The translations under genes were made by a program, and so were the position numbers. Positions 45,009-53,729 of a DNA stretch of 64,000 nucleotides are shown here, in pieces. The stretch is from contig NZ_JACDXX010000012.1 in the NCBI RefSeq assembly GCF_020539525.1, forward strand, positions 1-64,000, read 5' to 3'. Position 1 is the first letter of the stretch. Each line of letters begins with the position of its first letter. This stretch comes from Pseudogemmobacter faecipullorum. GTDB taxonomy: Bacteria; Pseudomonadota; Alphaproteobacteria; Rhodobacterales; Rhodobacteraceae. The notes under the pieces were generated by a model. That model did not search any database and was not told the DNA's origin. It worked only from the letters and a program-made list of their open reading frames with translations.

Positions 45009-45102
45009 GATCATCCTCCAGAAAGCGATGCTCGTCTGATTGCCCTCCCCCGCAGGGGCCGGGCGGTTGACCGGGCCCGTCATGGCACCCGGTATGAGCA
45101 TG

Positions 45103-45131
45103 ATCTGGGAAGGCTTTCGCCGGGTTTCAAG
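45103..45131 (-). promoter_or_regulatory. RpoH (sigma-32) promoter for hsp20
   Basis: On the minus strand CTTGAAA (45125-45131) and CCCAGAT (45103-45109) are 15 bp apart, close to the heat-shock consensus CTTGAAA-N11-16-CCCCATNT. Transcription would begin near 45096, giving an untranslated leader of about 85 nt that could fold. Confidence 0.65.
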
Positions 45132-45190
45132 GGTCAGATCCAGGCAGATATTCCGTCTGGCCCGGCGCGCGGTCTTGCTGCGGCACCGCA

Positions 45191-45270
45191 CGGTTCAGGG
45201 CCCGAGGAATTCAGGGATCTCCGAATTCAGGGCCGTCAGAATTCAGGGCCGCCAAAATTCAGGGCCGGAC
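45191..45270. repeat. 16-bp tandem repeat, five units
   Basis: Five 16-bp units run from 45191 to 45270. The core AATTCAGGG is constant in the last four, and the first is degenerate (GGTTCAGGG). The unit at 45255-45270 overlaps the last codons and stop of the protease gene on the minus strand. The tract also lies about 60 bp upstream of the hsp20 promoter. Confidence 0.85.
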
Positions 45271-46107
45271 AAATTTTGCCCCGCCGCCGGCGCCGCCGCT
45301 GCTGCCAGCCGCCCCGCCCAACAGGATGCGCACCCCCTCGCCGCTGTTGGGCCGCGCCTCAGCCGCCCGGGCCAGCTCAAGCCGCAGATCGCTGAGCGCC
45401 TCTTCCACCGGCACCGCAAGCGCGACTTTCTGGCCGCTGTAATCCGCCTTGGCCGAGATCACCGAGACCACCTCGGCGCTGCCATCCTCGCGCCAGGAAA
45501 ACACCGGCGCCCCGGAGGAGCCGAAATCAATATCGCAGGTCAGTACCAGCGCCGCCGTATCGACCACCATCACCTGACAGTCGCGCTCGATCGAGGGCAC
45601 TTCGGCCCGGTCCTGGGCATAGGAGACCACGCTGACCGCATCGCCGGGCCGCGGGCGCGCTCCGGTGGCAAAGGGCGTCAGCTGCGGCAGCAGGATCGGC
45701 TGATCCAGCTCCAGTAAAGCCACATCGAACCCGACGCGCTCAATCTCTTCGGCCACCGAATAGATGTAATCGGGCAATGCGACCGAGCGGCGGATGCCAC
45801 GGTAAGCCTCGGCCCTGCCGTTACGCCAGCCCGCCTGGAAGGTGATGCTCTGGTCGCGCAGCCGCAATCCGGTATCGCGGTCAAACAGGCAATGCGCGGC
45901 GGTCAGCACCAGCTGCGGCTCGATCAGCACCCCGGTGCAGAAACCGCGCGAGCCGAGCACCAGCTTGCCCACCGCCTGCCAGCCCCGCGCCTCATCGGCG
46001 GTGCGCATACCAACCGGGGCCGAGGGCAGGCCCCCCTTCCCCTCGGCGCACAGCGCCCCGGGCAGCAGCAGCAAAGCGAGGCACAAAGTTGCGGTCAAAC
46101 GAAACAT
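45259..46107 (-). CDS. Trypsin-like serine protease (S1 family), secreted
   Basis: A 282-residue exported protease. The signal peptide covers residues 1-21. The triad is His72 in LTAAHC, Asp128 in GFDVALLEL and Ser198 in FGSSGAP. Two disulfide-type Cys pairs are plausible. A long Gly/Ala-rich tail ends in FVRP, the last residues being encoded by a 16-bp repeat unit, so the tail length may vary. I start at the ATG at 46107, since GTG at 46110 adds nothing. It may take part in envelope quality control (inference); hsp20 lies downstream on the same strand. Confidence 0.88.
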   Translation of the reverse strand: MFRLTATLCLALLLLPGALCAEGKGGLPSAPVGMRTADEARGWQAVGKLVLGSRGFCTGVLIEPQLVLTAAHCLFDRDTGLRLRDQSITFQAGWRNGRAEAYRGIRRSVALPDYIYSVAEEIERVGFDVALLELDQPILLPQLTPFATGARPRPGDAVSVVSYAQDRAEVPSIERDCQVMVVDTAALVLTCDIDFGSSGAPVFSWREDGSAEVVSVISAKADYSGQKVALAVPVEEALSDLRLELARAAEARPNSGEGVRILLGGAAGSSGGAGGGAKFVRP

Positions 46108-46213
46108 CACACCAGATCCTGTTGGCCCCGGGGCCTGGTCGGGAGGCGGCCCCGACCTGCCGTTCAGCCAGTATTCGGGCCGATCATTCCGGCGCTTTCA
46201 CGGCAAAGACAAG

Positions 46214-46237
46214 GAGCGCAGGGCAAAGCCTGCGCCG
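46214..46237 (-). terminator. GC hairpin after glcF, weak terminator
   Basis: GCGCAGG/CCTGCGC around GCAAAG lies about 50 bp after the glcF stop. The sequence after the minus-strand stem is only mildly T-rich (TCCTTGTCTTTG), so termination may be partial. Confidence 0.35.
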
Positions 46238-46284
46238 CTGTGGCCGCGCCGCCTCGCCCTGGTCCCCGGCCCCTGGACCCGTCC

Positions 46285-47580
46285 CTAGGCCTCACCAAGC
46301 GCTCCCGGACGCGGCCCGCCGCTGGCCCAGTCCAGCAGTTCAACCGTATGCACCACCGGCAGCTGCGTTGCCGCCCCGATCTGGATCATACAGCCCAGAT
46401 TGCCCGCCGCGATCACCTCGGGGGCTTTTGCCTCCAGCGTCGCCACCTTCCGGCGCTGCAGCTCGGCCGAGATCTGCGGCTGCAACAGATTATAGGTCCC
46501 GGCCGAGCCGCAGCACAGATGGCTGTCCGCGGGCTCGACCACCTCAAACCCCGCGCGGCGCAGAAGATCCTTCGGCGCGGCACGGATCTTCTGGCCATGC
46601 TGCAGCGAGCAGGCAGCGTGATAGGCCACACGCAGACCGGGCGGCTGTGCCACTGGCGGCAGATCAAACCCGGCCAGCAGCTCGGTGACATCTTTCGCCA
46701 GCGCCGCCACCCTGGCCGCCGCTTCGGCCATAGCGGGATCATCCTGGAACATATGGCCGTAATCTTTCACCGTGGTGCCACAGCCCGAAGTATTGATCAC
46801 CACCGCATCCAGCGCGCCCTTTCCGGCTTCGGCGAGCACCGCCGCTATCAGCGCCGTTGCGGAGTGTTTCGCCCGCGCGCTCTCGCCCATATGCGCCGCC
46901 AGCGCGCCACAGCACCCCGCGCCTTCGGCAATCACCACCTCGCAGCCCGCCCGGCGCAACAGCCGGATCGTCGCGGCATTGATATCGGTGTTCAGCGCCT
47001 TCTGGGCGCAGCCGGTCAGCAGCAGCACCCGGGCTTTTCGCACCCCTTCGGCCGGGTAAAGCTGCGGGTCATCGCCGCGCGAGACCGGCGGGATCTGCTT
47101 TGGCACCATTTCCAGCATCGCGCGCAGCCGCGCATCCGGGATCAGGCGACGGAAGGGCCGGGCGATTTTGCCGCCCAGAAGCGCCAGGCGGAACCGCCCC
47201 GGATAGGGCAGGAGCCGCACCAGCAGCCCGCGCAGCAGCCGGTCGGCCAGCGGTCGGCGCCAGGTGCGGGCAACATGGTCGCGACCCGCCTCGATCAGAT
47301 GGGCGTAATCGACGCCGGAGGGACAGGTGGTCATACAGGCCAGACAGCCAAGACAGCGGTCGATATGTTTTGCCACCCGCGCATCGGCGGGGCGGCCCTG
47401 TTCGAGCATTTCCTTGATCAGATAGATCCGGCCCCGCGGGCTGTCGAGCTCATCGCCGAGCACCTGATAGCTTGGGCAGGTGGCGGTGCAAAAGCCGCAA
47501 TGCACGCAGCTGCGCAGGATCTTATTGGCGCGCGCCAGCCCCGGATCGAGAAGTTGCTCGGGCGTGAAATGCGTCTGCAT
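46285..47580 (-). CDS. glcF: Glycolate oxidase iron-sulfur subunit
   Basis: The electron-transfer subunit of glycolate oxidase, which oxidises glycolate to glyoxylate and feeds electrons to the respiratory chain. It has 431 residues. Two 4Fe-4S motifs are at C25-C28-C31-C35 and C76-C79-C82-C86. Two CCG domains follow (for example EGAGCCGAL, and HLCCGSAGTYN, which carries a CC pair). It begins where glcE ends (one base of overlap). Confidence 0.95.
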   Translation of the reverse strand: MQTHFTPEQLLDPGLARANKILRSCVHCGFCTATCPSYQVLGDELDSPRGRIYLIKEMLEQGRPADARVAKHIDRCLGCLACMTTCPSGVDYAHLIEAGRDHVARTWRRPLADRLLRGLLVRLLPYPGRFRLALLGGKIARPFRRLIPDARLRAMLEMVPKQIPPVSRGDDPQLYPAEGVRKARVLLLTGCAQKALNTDINAATIRLLRRAGCEVVIAEGAGCCGALAAHMGESARAKHSATALIAAVLAEAGKGALDAVVINTSGCGTTVKDYGHMFQDDPAMAEAAARVAALAKDVTELLAGFDLPPVAQPPGLRVAYHAACSLQHGQKIRAAPKDLLRRAGFEVVEPADSHLCCGSAGTYNLLQPQISAELQRRKVATLEAKAPEVIAAGNLGCMIQIGAATQLPVVHTVELLDWASGGPRPGALGEA

Positions 47581-48737
47581 CAGAGGGGCGCTCCGCTGTT
47601 GAAAAGACCGCGCGGATCAAATTTTGCCCGCAGCGCCTGGCTCAGGGCGCGGAGGCCCGCGGCTTCGGGCTGGCGCGGCGAGACCAGGGGCCAGAGGCCG
47701 GGCGGGGCTTTCACCAGCCGCGCATGCCCCCCCTCACCGGCGCAGAAATCCTGCAGCAACTGCAGCGCCGCCGCGGCTTCACCCGGTTCGGGCGCGCGCA
47801 GGGCCAGATGCAACAGCCCGCCGCCCTGATCAATGATCACGTCATGCCCCTCCACTTCCGCCAGAGCCGCACGACAGGCGGCAAGACGGGCGGGCCGGAT
47901 CGCGGCTGAGATCACCAGGGCATGCGCGGCGAAATCCTCCAGATCGCGGATCCGCCGCCAGAGCGCCTCAGACTGCGCCGGATCGGTGATTTCCTCGATC
48001 TCTGCCGCCCCGCGCAGCAAATCACGCAGCCGCTGCAGCCGGTAGCTGACCGAAGGAGCAAAACCTTCAAGCCGCAAAAAAAGGCTGAAGGGCGCGCCGG
48101 GCTGCCCCGCCAGAAGCGCGGCGCCGCAAAGCTCAAAAGGCGAGGCCAGCGCCCGCGCCATCAGCGCCTCGGGGTCTGTCGCCCCATGCAAAACCAGCGT
48201 GGCCGAGGTTTCGGGCAGGGGCTGCAGCCGGAAGGCGATCTCGCTGATCACCCCGAGCTGGCCGCGCGCGCCTGCCAGCAGTTTCACCAGATCATAGCCG
48301 GTGACATTCTTCATCACCCTTCCGCCCGAGCGGGTGATCACACCATTTCCATCAACAAAGCGCAGTCCGATCATATGGTCACGCGCCGCGCCCGCCTGAA
48401 ACCTGCGCGGACCAGAGGCGTTTTCCGAGGCTATACCGCCAAGGGTTGAGCCGCCCTCGCGGCCCAGAAGCCGGGTAAAATCCGGCGGTTCAAAGCCCAG
48501 CCGCTGCCCCTCGCCCGCGAGCATCGCCCCGATCTGCGCCAGCGGCGTGCCTGCGCCCGCAATGAGGGTCAGCGCCGCCGGTTCATAGAGGCTGACCCCA
48601 TTCAGCCCGCGCAGATCCAGCAGCTCTCCCGCCGTATAAAAGGGCGCGCGCGTGCCGCCGCCGCGCAGGGACAGCGGCGTTTTCTGTCCGGCAATCTGCT
48701 CTGCCAGCTCTGCCTCACTTGCGGGCCTGATCATCAT
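47580..48737 (-). CDS. glcE: Glycolate oxidase FAD-binding subunit GlcE
   Basis: The second FAD-binding subunit of glycolate oxidase. It has 385 residues. The PCMH-type FAD fold shows TPLSLRGGGTRAPF, LTLIAGAGTPLAQIGAML and GGSTLGGIASENASGPRR. Its translation start lies inside a copy of the dispersed element, in which the stop of glcD, the AAGG ribosome site and ATGATG occur in a row. The second ATG (48734) has the better spacing of 7 nt. Confidence 0.94.
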   Translation of the reverse strand: MMIRPASEAELAEQIAGQKTPLSLRGGGTRAPFYTAGELLDLRGLNGVSLYEPAALTLIAGAGTPLAQIGAMLAGEGQRLGFEPPDFTRLLGREGGSTLGGIASENASGPRRFQAGAARDHMIGLRFVDGNGVITRSGGRVMKNVTGYDLVKLLAGARGQLGVISEIAFRLQPLPETSATLVLHGATDPEALMARALASPFELCGAALLAGQPGAPFSLFLRLEGFAPSVSYRLQRLRDLLRGAAEIEEITDPAQSEALWRRIRDLEDFAAHALVISAAIRPARLAACRAALAEVEGHDVIIDQGGGLLHLALRAPEPGEAAAALQLLQDFCAGEGGHARLVKAPPGLWPLVSPRQPEAAGLRALSQALRAKFDPRGLFNSGAPL

Positions 48738-48757
48738 CTGTCCTTAAATATCCCGGA
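48734..48757 (-). promoter_or_regulatory. Dispersed element forming the glcD stop / ribosome site / glcE start
   Basis: On the minus strand the sequence reads GGGATATTTAAGGACAGATG. GAT-ATT-TAA are the last codons and stop of glcD, AAGG is the ribosome site, and ATG starts glcE. It matches the dispersed element GGATATTT-N4-ACAGATGA seen at 26455, 26500 and 42732. Here the element forms the translational junction. Confidence 0.8.
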
Positions 48758-50210
48758 GGGCTGCGCCAGCAGCGGCAGCAGCGCCACCGCCGCGCCGGCT
48801 GGCCGAGGCGGCCAGCGGAAACACCTTGGCCGGGTTCATCAGCCAGCCGGGATCAAACACATCCTTGACCCGCATCTGCGCCTCCAGATCCGCCGGGGTG
48901 AACTGCACATCCATCAGATCGCGTTTTTCCACGCCGACGCCATGCTCACCCGAGAGACAGCCGCCCGCCGCGACGCAAAGCTTAAGGATCTCGGCCCCGA
49001 GCGCCTCGCAAAGCTCCTGATCGCCGGGTTTATTGGCATCATAAAGGATCAGCGGATGCATATTGCCGTCCCCGGCATGGAAGACATTGGCCACCGCCAG
49101 CCCGTATTCTTTCGACAAGTCTCCGATCCGGCGCAAAACCTGTGGCAGGGCTGAGACCGGGATCGTGCCGTCAAGGCAGATGTAATCGGCAATCTGCCCC
49201 ATGGCGCCGAAGGCCGATTTGCGGCCGAGCCAGATCCGCCCGGCTTCATCTGCATCGCGGGCCTCGCGCAGCTCCAGCGGGTTATGGCGCAAAGCCACGC
49301 TGCGGATCCGGGCCAGCTGGTCGCGGATCTCGCCCTCGCTGCCCTCGACCTCGATGATCAGCAAAGCCTCGCAATCGGGATAGCCGGCTTTGGCAAAGGC
49401 CTCGCAGGCGGTGATACAGGGCCGGTCCATAAATTCGATCGCCACCGGCGAGAGACCGGCGCGGATGATATCGGCGACGCATTCCCCCGCCACCTCATTC
49501 GAGTCAAAGGCCAGCAGCATCGGCAGGGCGCCTTCCGGCTTTGGCAGGATGCGCAGCCAGGCCTCGGTCACCACGCCGAGCTGCCCCTCCGAGCCGCAGA
49601 TGACGCCGAGCAGATCCAGATCCGCCGCATCATTCCACGGCCCGCCGATCTGCAGCACCTCGCCGCTCATCAGCACCAGGGTCACGCCGAGCAGGTTATT
49701 GGTGGTGACGCCATATTTCAGACAATGCGCGCCGCCGGAATTCATTGCGATATTGCCGCCGATAGCACAGGCCAGCTGGCTCGAGGGATCGGGAGCATAG
49801 AACCAGCCCGCCTCGCCCACCGCCGCTGAAACTGAAAGATTGGTCCGCCCCGCCTCGACATGCACGGCGCGGCTGGCGTAATCGACCTCCAGCATCCGGT
49901 TCATCCGCGACAGGCCCAGCACCACCGCATCCGCGGTCGGCAACGAGCCCCCGGCGAGCGAGGTGCCAGCGCCGCGCGGCACAATGCGCACCCCCTCGTC
50001 ATGACAGATGCGCAGCACTGCCGCGACCTCGGCGGTGCTGGCGGGCAAAGCCACGGCCAGGGGCGGGCAGCGCCAGGCGCTCAGCGCATCGCATTCATAG
50101 GCGCGTACCCCGGTCTCATCCGAGATCAGCGCCCCTTGCGCCAGCACAGAGGCCAGTTTTGCGACAATGTCACCTTTCCGCGCCAGGATGCGCGGATCGG
50201 GATCCGGCAT
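48744..50210 (-). CDS. glcD: Glycolate oxidase subunit GlcD
   Basis: The catalytic FAD-linked subunit of glycolate oxidase. It has 488 residues. The FAD-binding PCMH domain has VPRGAGTSLAGGSLP and AIGGNIAMNSGGAHCLKYG. The C-terminal FAD-oxidase domain ends GEHGVGVEKRDLM and QMRVKDVFDPGWLMNPAKVF. I start at the ATG at 50210, because a GGGGAG ribosome site precedes it and an upstream in-frame start adds only basic residues. It is first in glcDEF. The last codons lie in the dispersed element. Confidence 0.95.
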   Translation of the reverse strand: MPDPDPRILARKGDIVAKLASVLAQGALISDETGVRAYECDALSAWRCPPLAVALPASTAEVAAVLRICHDEGVRIVPRGAGTSLAGGSLPTADAVVLGLSRMNRMLEVDYASRAVHVEAGRTNLSVSAAVGEAGWFYAPDPSSQLACAIGGNIAMNSGGAHCLKYGVTTNNLLGVTLVLMSGEVLQIGGPWNDAADLDLLGVICGSEGQLGVVTEAWLRILPKPEGALPMLLAFDSNEVAGECVADIIRAGLSPVAIEFMDRPCITACEAFAKAGYPDCEALLIIEVEGSEGEIRDQLARIRSVALRHNPLELREARDADEAGRIWLGRKSAFGAMGQIADYICLDGTIPVSALPQVLRRIGDLSKEYGLAVANVFHAGDGNMHPLILYDANKPGDQELCEALGAEILKLCVAAGGCLSGEHGVGVEKRDLMDVQFTPADLEAQMRVKDVFDPGWLMNPAKVFPLAASASRRGGGAAAAAGAALRDI

Positions 50211-50379
50211 TTGCACCGCTCCCCTCCCCCTGCTGATTTTCCGTCCTCGCATTCATGGCTAAAGCGCAGCCCGGCGTGACGCAAGTTTTTGCATCAGCCC
50301 GGGGGCGAAGATGCGGCCTTTTACACCCTGGCACTTTCCCCTCTTGTGAAGCGGGCGGAAACTCGGCACCTCTGGGCCT

Positions 50380-50793
50380 ATGGACTGGATCAAAATCATT
50401 CACATTCTGGCCGTCATGGGCTGGATGACCTCAATCTTCGCCGTGCCCCGCGCGCTGATCTACTGGAAGCGCGAATGGCAGCGGCTGGGCGAATTTGGCC
50501 CGCTCGGCGATCTGACGATCCGCCTCTACCGCTTTTCCGCCGGGCTGATGGTGATTGCGCTCGCCACCGGCCTCTGGCTGGTGATCGGCTACTGGGGCAT
50601 GCAGCCCTGGCTGCATCTGAAGCTGACCCTGGTGCTGGCCCTGGTGATCCAGTATATTCTGACCGGGCGTATGGTGATGCGCGCGCGCCGGGGCGAGTTC
50701 CGCGAGAGCGATCTGTTCTTGCGTATTTTCAACGAGATCAGCGTTTTCGCGGTGATCGCTATCCTCTGGGCTGTCGTGGTCAAACCCTTCTGA
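50380..50793 (+). CDS. HemJ-like/CopD-family membrane protein
   Basis: A 137-residue inner-membrane protein with four helices. It begins MDWIKIIHILAVMGWM, with His8 in the first helix, and has WLHLKLTLVLALV in the third. The His and Lys positions match those conserved in HemJ, the heme-dependent protoporphyrinogen IX oxidase. Members are also labelled CopD-family. Whether it is the main protoporphyrinogen oxidase cannot be told, since relatives may have several. It lies divergent from glcD. Confidence 0.75.
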   Translation: MDWIKIIHILAVMGWMTSIFAVPRALIYWKREWQRLGEFGPLGDLTIRLYRFSAGLMVIALATGLWLVIGYWGMQPWLHLKLTLVLALVIQYILTGRMVMRARRGEFRESDLFLRIFNEISVFAVIAILWAVVVKPF

Positions 50794-50887
50794 GCCCGTT
50801 CTTTTCTCTCCCCCCGCTGCGGGGGTGTTCTGCCTGAGTGACTGAAAGCCCGTGTTACCGATCCCCTCTGCCCCCGGAGGCCCCGCA

Positions 50888-51586
50888 ATGTCCTCGCTGC
50901 AAACTCTGGCTGATATCACCACTGCGGAATGGCTGGCGCTGGCGCTGATTTTTCTGGCCTGGTTCGGCATCGGCTGGCTGGTGGAGCATCCACCCCGCGC
51001 CCGGCCCTCGGTCACCATCCTGATGCAGGCCTACCGGCGCGACTGGATGCATACCTTCATCACCCGCACGCCCCGGCTGTTTGACGTCTCGCTGATTGCC
51101 TCGCTGCGCCAGGGCACCACTTTCTTCGCCTCGGCCTCGATGCTGGCGCTTGGCGGCGGCTCAGCGATGATCGGCAATTCGGGGGCGATGCGGGAACTGG
51201 CAGCCGATCTGCCGATTGCCACCGGCCATATTGATCTGGCGCTGAAAATGCTGCTGCCCATGGCCTTTCTCGCCAATGCGCTGCTGAAATTCATCTGGGC
51301 GCACCGGCTGTTTGGCTATTGCGCCATTCTGATGGCGGCCGTGCCCAATGATCCGGATCATCCCGAGGCGATGCACCGCGCCGAACAGGCCGCCGATATC
51401 AATGGCACCGCCGCCAAAAGCTATAACCGCGGCCTGCGCGCGATCTATTTTGCGCTTGCCGGTCTCGCCTGGATCCTTGGCGAAGCGGCGCTGGTTCTTG
51501 CCACGCTGATCACCAGCGCCACACTTTTGCGCCGGGAATTCTGGTCGCAGTCGCGCGAGGTGATCCTCGACCGCCGCTCAGAGTGA
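50888..51586 (+). CDS. DUF599-family membrane protein
   Basis: A 232-residue inner-membrane protein of the uncharacterised DUF599 family. Four helices are visible. The conserved segments include FFASASMLALGGGSAMIG and FIWAHRLFGYCAIL, as well as AAKSYNRGLRAIYFALAGL. I start at the ATG at 50888, about 8 nt after GGAGG. The upstream GTG (50852) lacks such a site. Function unknown. Confidence 0.87.
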   Translation: MSSLQTLADITTAEWLALALIFLAWFGIGWLVEHPPRARPSVTILMQAYRRDWMHTFITRTPRLFDVSLIASLRQGTTFFASASMLALGGGSAMIGNSGAMRELAADLPIATGHIDLALKMLLPMAFLANALLKFIWAHRLFGYCAILMAAVPNDPDHPEAMHRAEQAADINGTAAKSYNRGLRAIYFALAGLAWILGEAALVLATLITSATLLRREFWSQSREVILDRRSE

Positions 51587-51632
51587 GACCCGGACAGCTG
51601 AGGCGCCGGTCAGAGTAAGCGGCGCGCGCGGC

Positions 51633-53729
51633 TCAGCGCTTTGCGCCCCGCCGCCCCTCAATCAGCCAGGCCGCAATCGCAAGCCCGGCCGCCAGCATGA
51701 GCCAGGCCCAGCCCGGCAGCAAAGCCGCCTGACGCAACTCCAGGGTCACATAGGCCTCACGCGGGGTGAGGCCGATCCAGCCGCGCCCGGAGGCCGGGCG
51801 ACCCTGTGCCACCAGACGCAGCTCGGGCAGGCCGGGCTCCAGCCGGGTCAGGCTGCCCCAGGCCCCGCTGGCCCCCGGTTTGGGCGCCAGAAGCGCCGTG
51901 CCATCGGCGATGGTTTGCTCAAACTCTTTCGGGCTGGCCGGGCCGATGCCGATGACCCGGGTCAGATCGCCCTGATCGAGACGGTAAAGCCCGGTCGCCG
52001 GCGCTTCCCAGATCAGCTGATATTTCCCCGCCGAAAGCTGGCGCATGTCATGGCTGGTCACGCTGCCATCCGGCGCGGTCAGGGTGACCGGCCCGGGCGG
52101 GGTCTCTCCAACCGTGCGCCGGGTGATGGTCAGCACATTGCCGCTCGCCGTGGCGGTCAGCGCCTCTTCCTCGAGATCGGGCTCTTTCAGCATCCAATGC
52201 GCCAGCCGGCGCAGAAGTTCGAGCTGCGGCCCGCCGCCCTCATAGCCCCGGCCCCAGAGCCAGGCATGATCCGAGGTCAGCACCGCGATCCGCCCCTCAT
52301 CGACGCGGTCCAGCACCAGCAGCGGCATACCATCCGGCCCCTCCATCACCGTCTGGCCCGAGAATTTCTCGACCTCGAGAATACGGAACCAGCGGCCCCA
52401 GCCCGGCTCATCCCCCTCAGCCGCAAGCGGCGCGAATTTCTCCAGCCCCTCGGTCACCGGATGGCGCTGGCCCAGTTCGGTGATCTTCGGACGAAAGCCG
52501 CCCTCGACCACCTGCGCGGTCGGCGCGACCGGCAGCACCTCGGCCAGAGGCGAGCGATAGAGGCTGTCGACCGCCCCGAATTCCGGCCCCGAGGCCACCA
52601 GAACCGTGCCGCCATTGCGGATATAGCGCACCACATTATCAATATAGGACATCGGCAGAATGCCCCGCATCCGGTAGCGGTCAAAGATGATCAGATCGAA
52701 TTCCTCGATCTTTTCAACGAACAGCTCACGGGTGGGGAAGGCGATCAGCGACAGCTCATCCACCGGCACCCCATCCTGCTTCTCGGGCGGGCGCAGAATG
52801 GTGAAATGCACCAGATCAACGCTGGCATCGGATTTCAGCAGGTTGCGCCAGACCCGCTCACCGGCATGGGGCTCGCCCGAGACCAGCAGCACCCTGAGCC
52901 GGTCACGCACGCCGTTGATCTGCACCACGGCGCTGTTATTGCGCGCGGTCAGCTCGCCCGGCGTGGCGGCAATCTCAAACTGCAGCACATTCAGCCCGCC
53001 ATGCGGCAGGGTGACCGGCAGTTCCAGCGGCTCATTCACCGGCACGGTATAGCTCTGCGGCTCCTCGGCATCGACGGCGATGGTCAGCTCGGCATAGGCT
53101 GGCGCAGATGCGGGCACCCTGCCCTGATCCTCAACCATCAGCTCGAGCCGGAATTCCTCGCCGATAATGGCAAAGGCCGGGGCATTTTTCACCACGAGGC
53201 GGCGATCCCAGTCCTGCTCCTCGCCGGTCAGCAGCAGATGGAAGGGCGCGGGCAGATCGGGGCGCATCTCCAGATCATGCACCCTTCCGTCCGAGATCAG
53301 GATCACCCCCGCCACCCGTGAGCGCGGCACTTCAGCCAGCAGCCCGGCCATGGCATTCATCGCGAGGGTTCCGGTATTCTCGGCCCCGTCCCCGATGCGC
53401 CTGACCCGCAATTCGGTGTTTTCCAGCGCCGCGACCCGGCTTTCGATCCGCTGCAAAGCAGCCCGACTCTGCGCGCCCCGCTCACCAAGGCCCTGGCTGG
53501 CGCTGTCATCGACCAGCACCAGGACAATATCGGAAAGCGCCTGACGCTCTTCGCTTTGCAGCGAGGGCCCGGCAAGGGCCGCCAGCAAAGCGCCAAGCGC
53601 GAAGCTGCGCAGCAGCCAGCCCGCGAGGCCGCGCCAGAGCGCAAGGCCCAGCATCACCAGCGTCACCCCTGCCAGCAACCAGAGCAGCCCGGTCGGGATC
53701 AGCGGTGCAAAGACCAGATGCGGCATCAT
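51633..53729 (-). CDS. Membrane protein with VWA-like and glutamine-amidotransferase-like domains
   Basis: A 698-residue protein, last gene of the MoxR operon. Two N-terminal helices (FAPLIPTGLLWLLAGVTLVM and a second) are followed by a von Willebrand-like region with a MIDAS-type DDSAS loop (VLVLVDDSASQGLG). A beta-rich middle and a class-I glutamine-amidotransferase-like fold follow (RVLLVSGEPHAGER, FDLIIFDRYRM, GGTVLVASGPEFG). The usual GATase nucleophile Cys is not seen, so it is probably structural. A C-terminal helix ends it. It would be the periplasmic effector of the chaperone system. Confidence 0.8.
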   Translation of the reverse strand: MMPHLVFAPLIPTGLLWLLAGVTLVMLGLALWRGLAGWLLRSFALGALLAALAGPSLQSEERQALSDIVLVLVDDSASQGLGERGAQSRAALQRIESRVAALENTELRVRRIGDGAENTGTLAMNAMAGLLAEVPRSRVAGVILISDGRVHDLEMRPDLPAPFHLLLTGEEQDWDRRLVVKNAPAFAIIGEEFRLELMVEDQGRVPASAPAYAELTIAVDAEEPQSYTVPVNEPLELPVTLPHGGLNVLQFEIAATPGELTARNNSAVVQINGVRDRLRVLLVSGEPHAGERVWRNLLKSDASVDLVHFTILRPPEKQDGVPVDELSLIAFPTRELFVEKIEEFDLIIFDRYRMRGILPMSYIDNVVRYIRNGGTVLVASGPEFGAVDSLYRSPLAEVLPVAPTAQVVEGGFRPKITELGQRHPVTEGLEKFAPLAAEGDEPGWGRWFRILEVEKFSGQTVMEGPDGMPLLVLDRVDEGRIAVLTSDHAWLWGRGYEGGGPQLELLRRLAHWMLKEPDLEEEALTATASGNVLTITRRTVGETPPGPVTLTAPDGSVTSHDMRQLSAGKYQLIWEAPATGLYRLDQGDLTRVIGIGPASPKEFEQTIADGTALLAPKPGASGAWGSLTRLEPGLPELRLVAQGRPASGRGWIGLTPREAYVTLELRQAALLPGWAWLMLAAGLAIAAWLIEGRRGAKR

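Noticed and set aside
45191-45270. Possible CRISPR array
   Set aside because: Units are 16 bp and directly adjacent, with no unique spacers. The 7-bp tract at 39815 is excluded for the same reason. No cas genes are present.
45892-47829. A 645-codon plus-strand frame opposite the protease, glcF and glcE
   Set aside because: It spans several convincing genes and their gaps on the other strand. The composition is typical of an antisense shadow.
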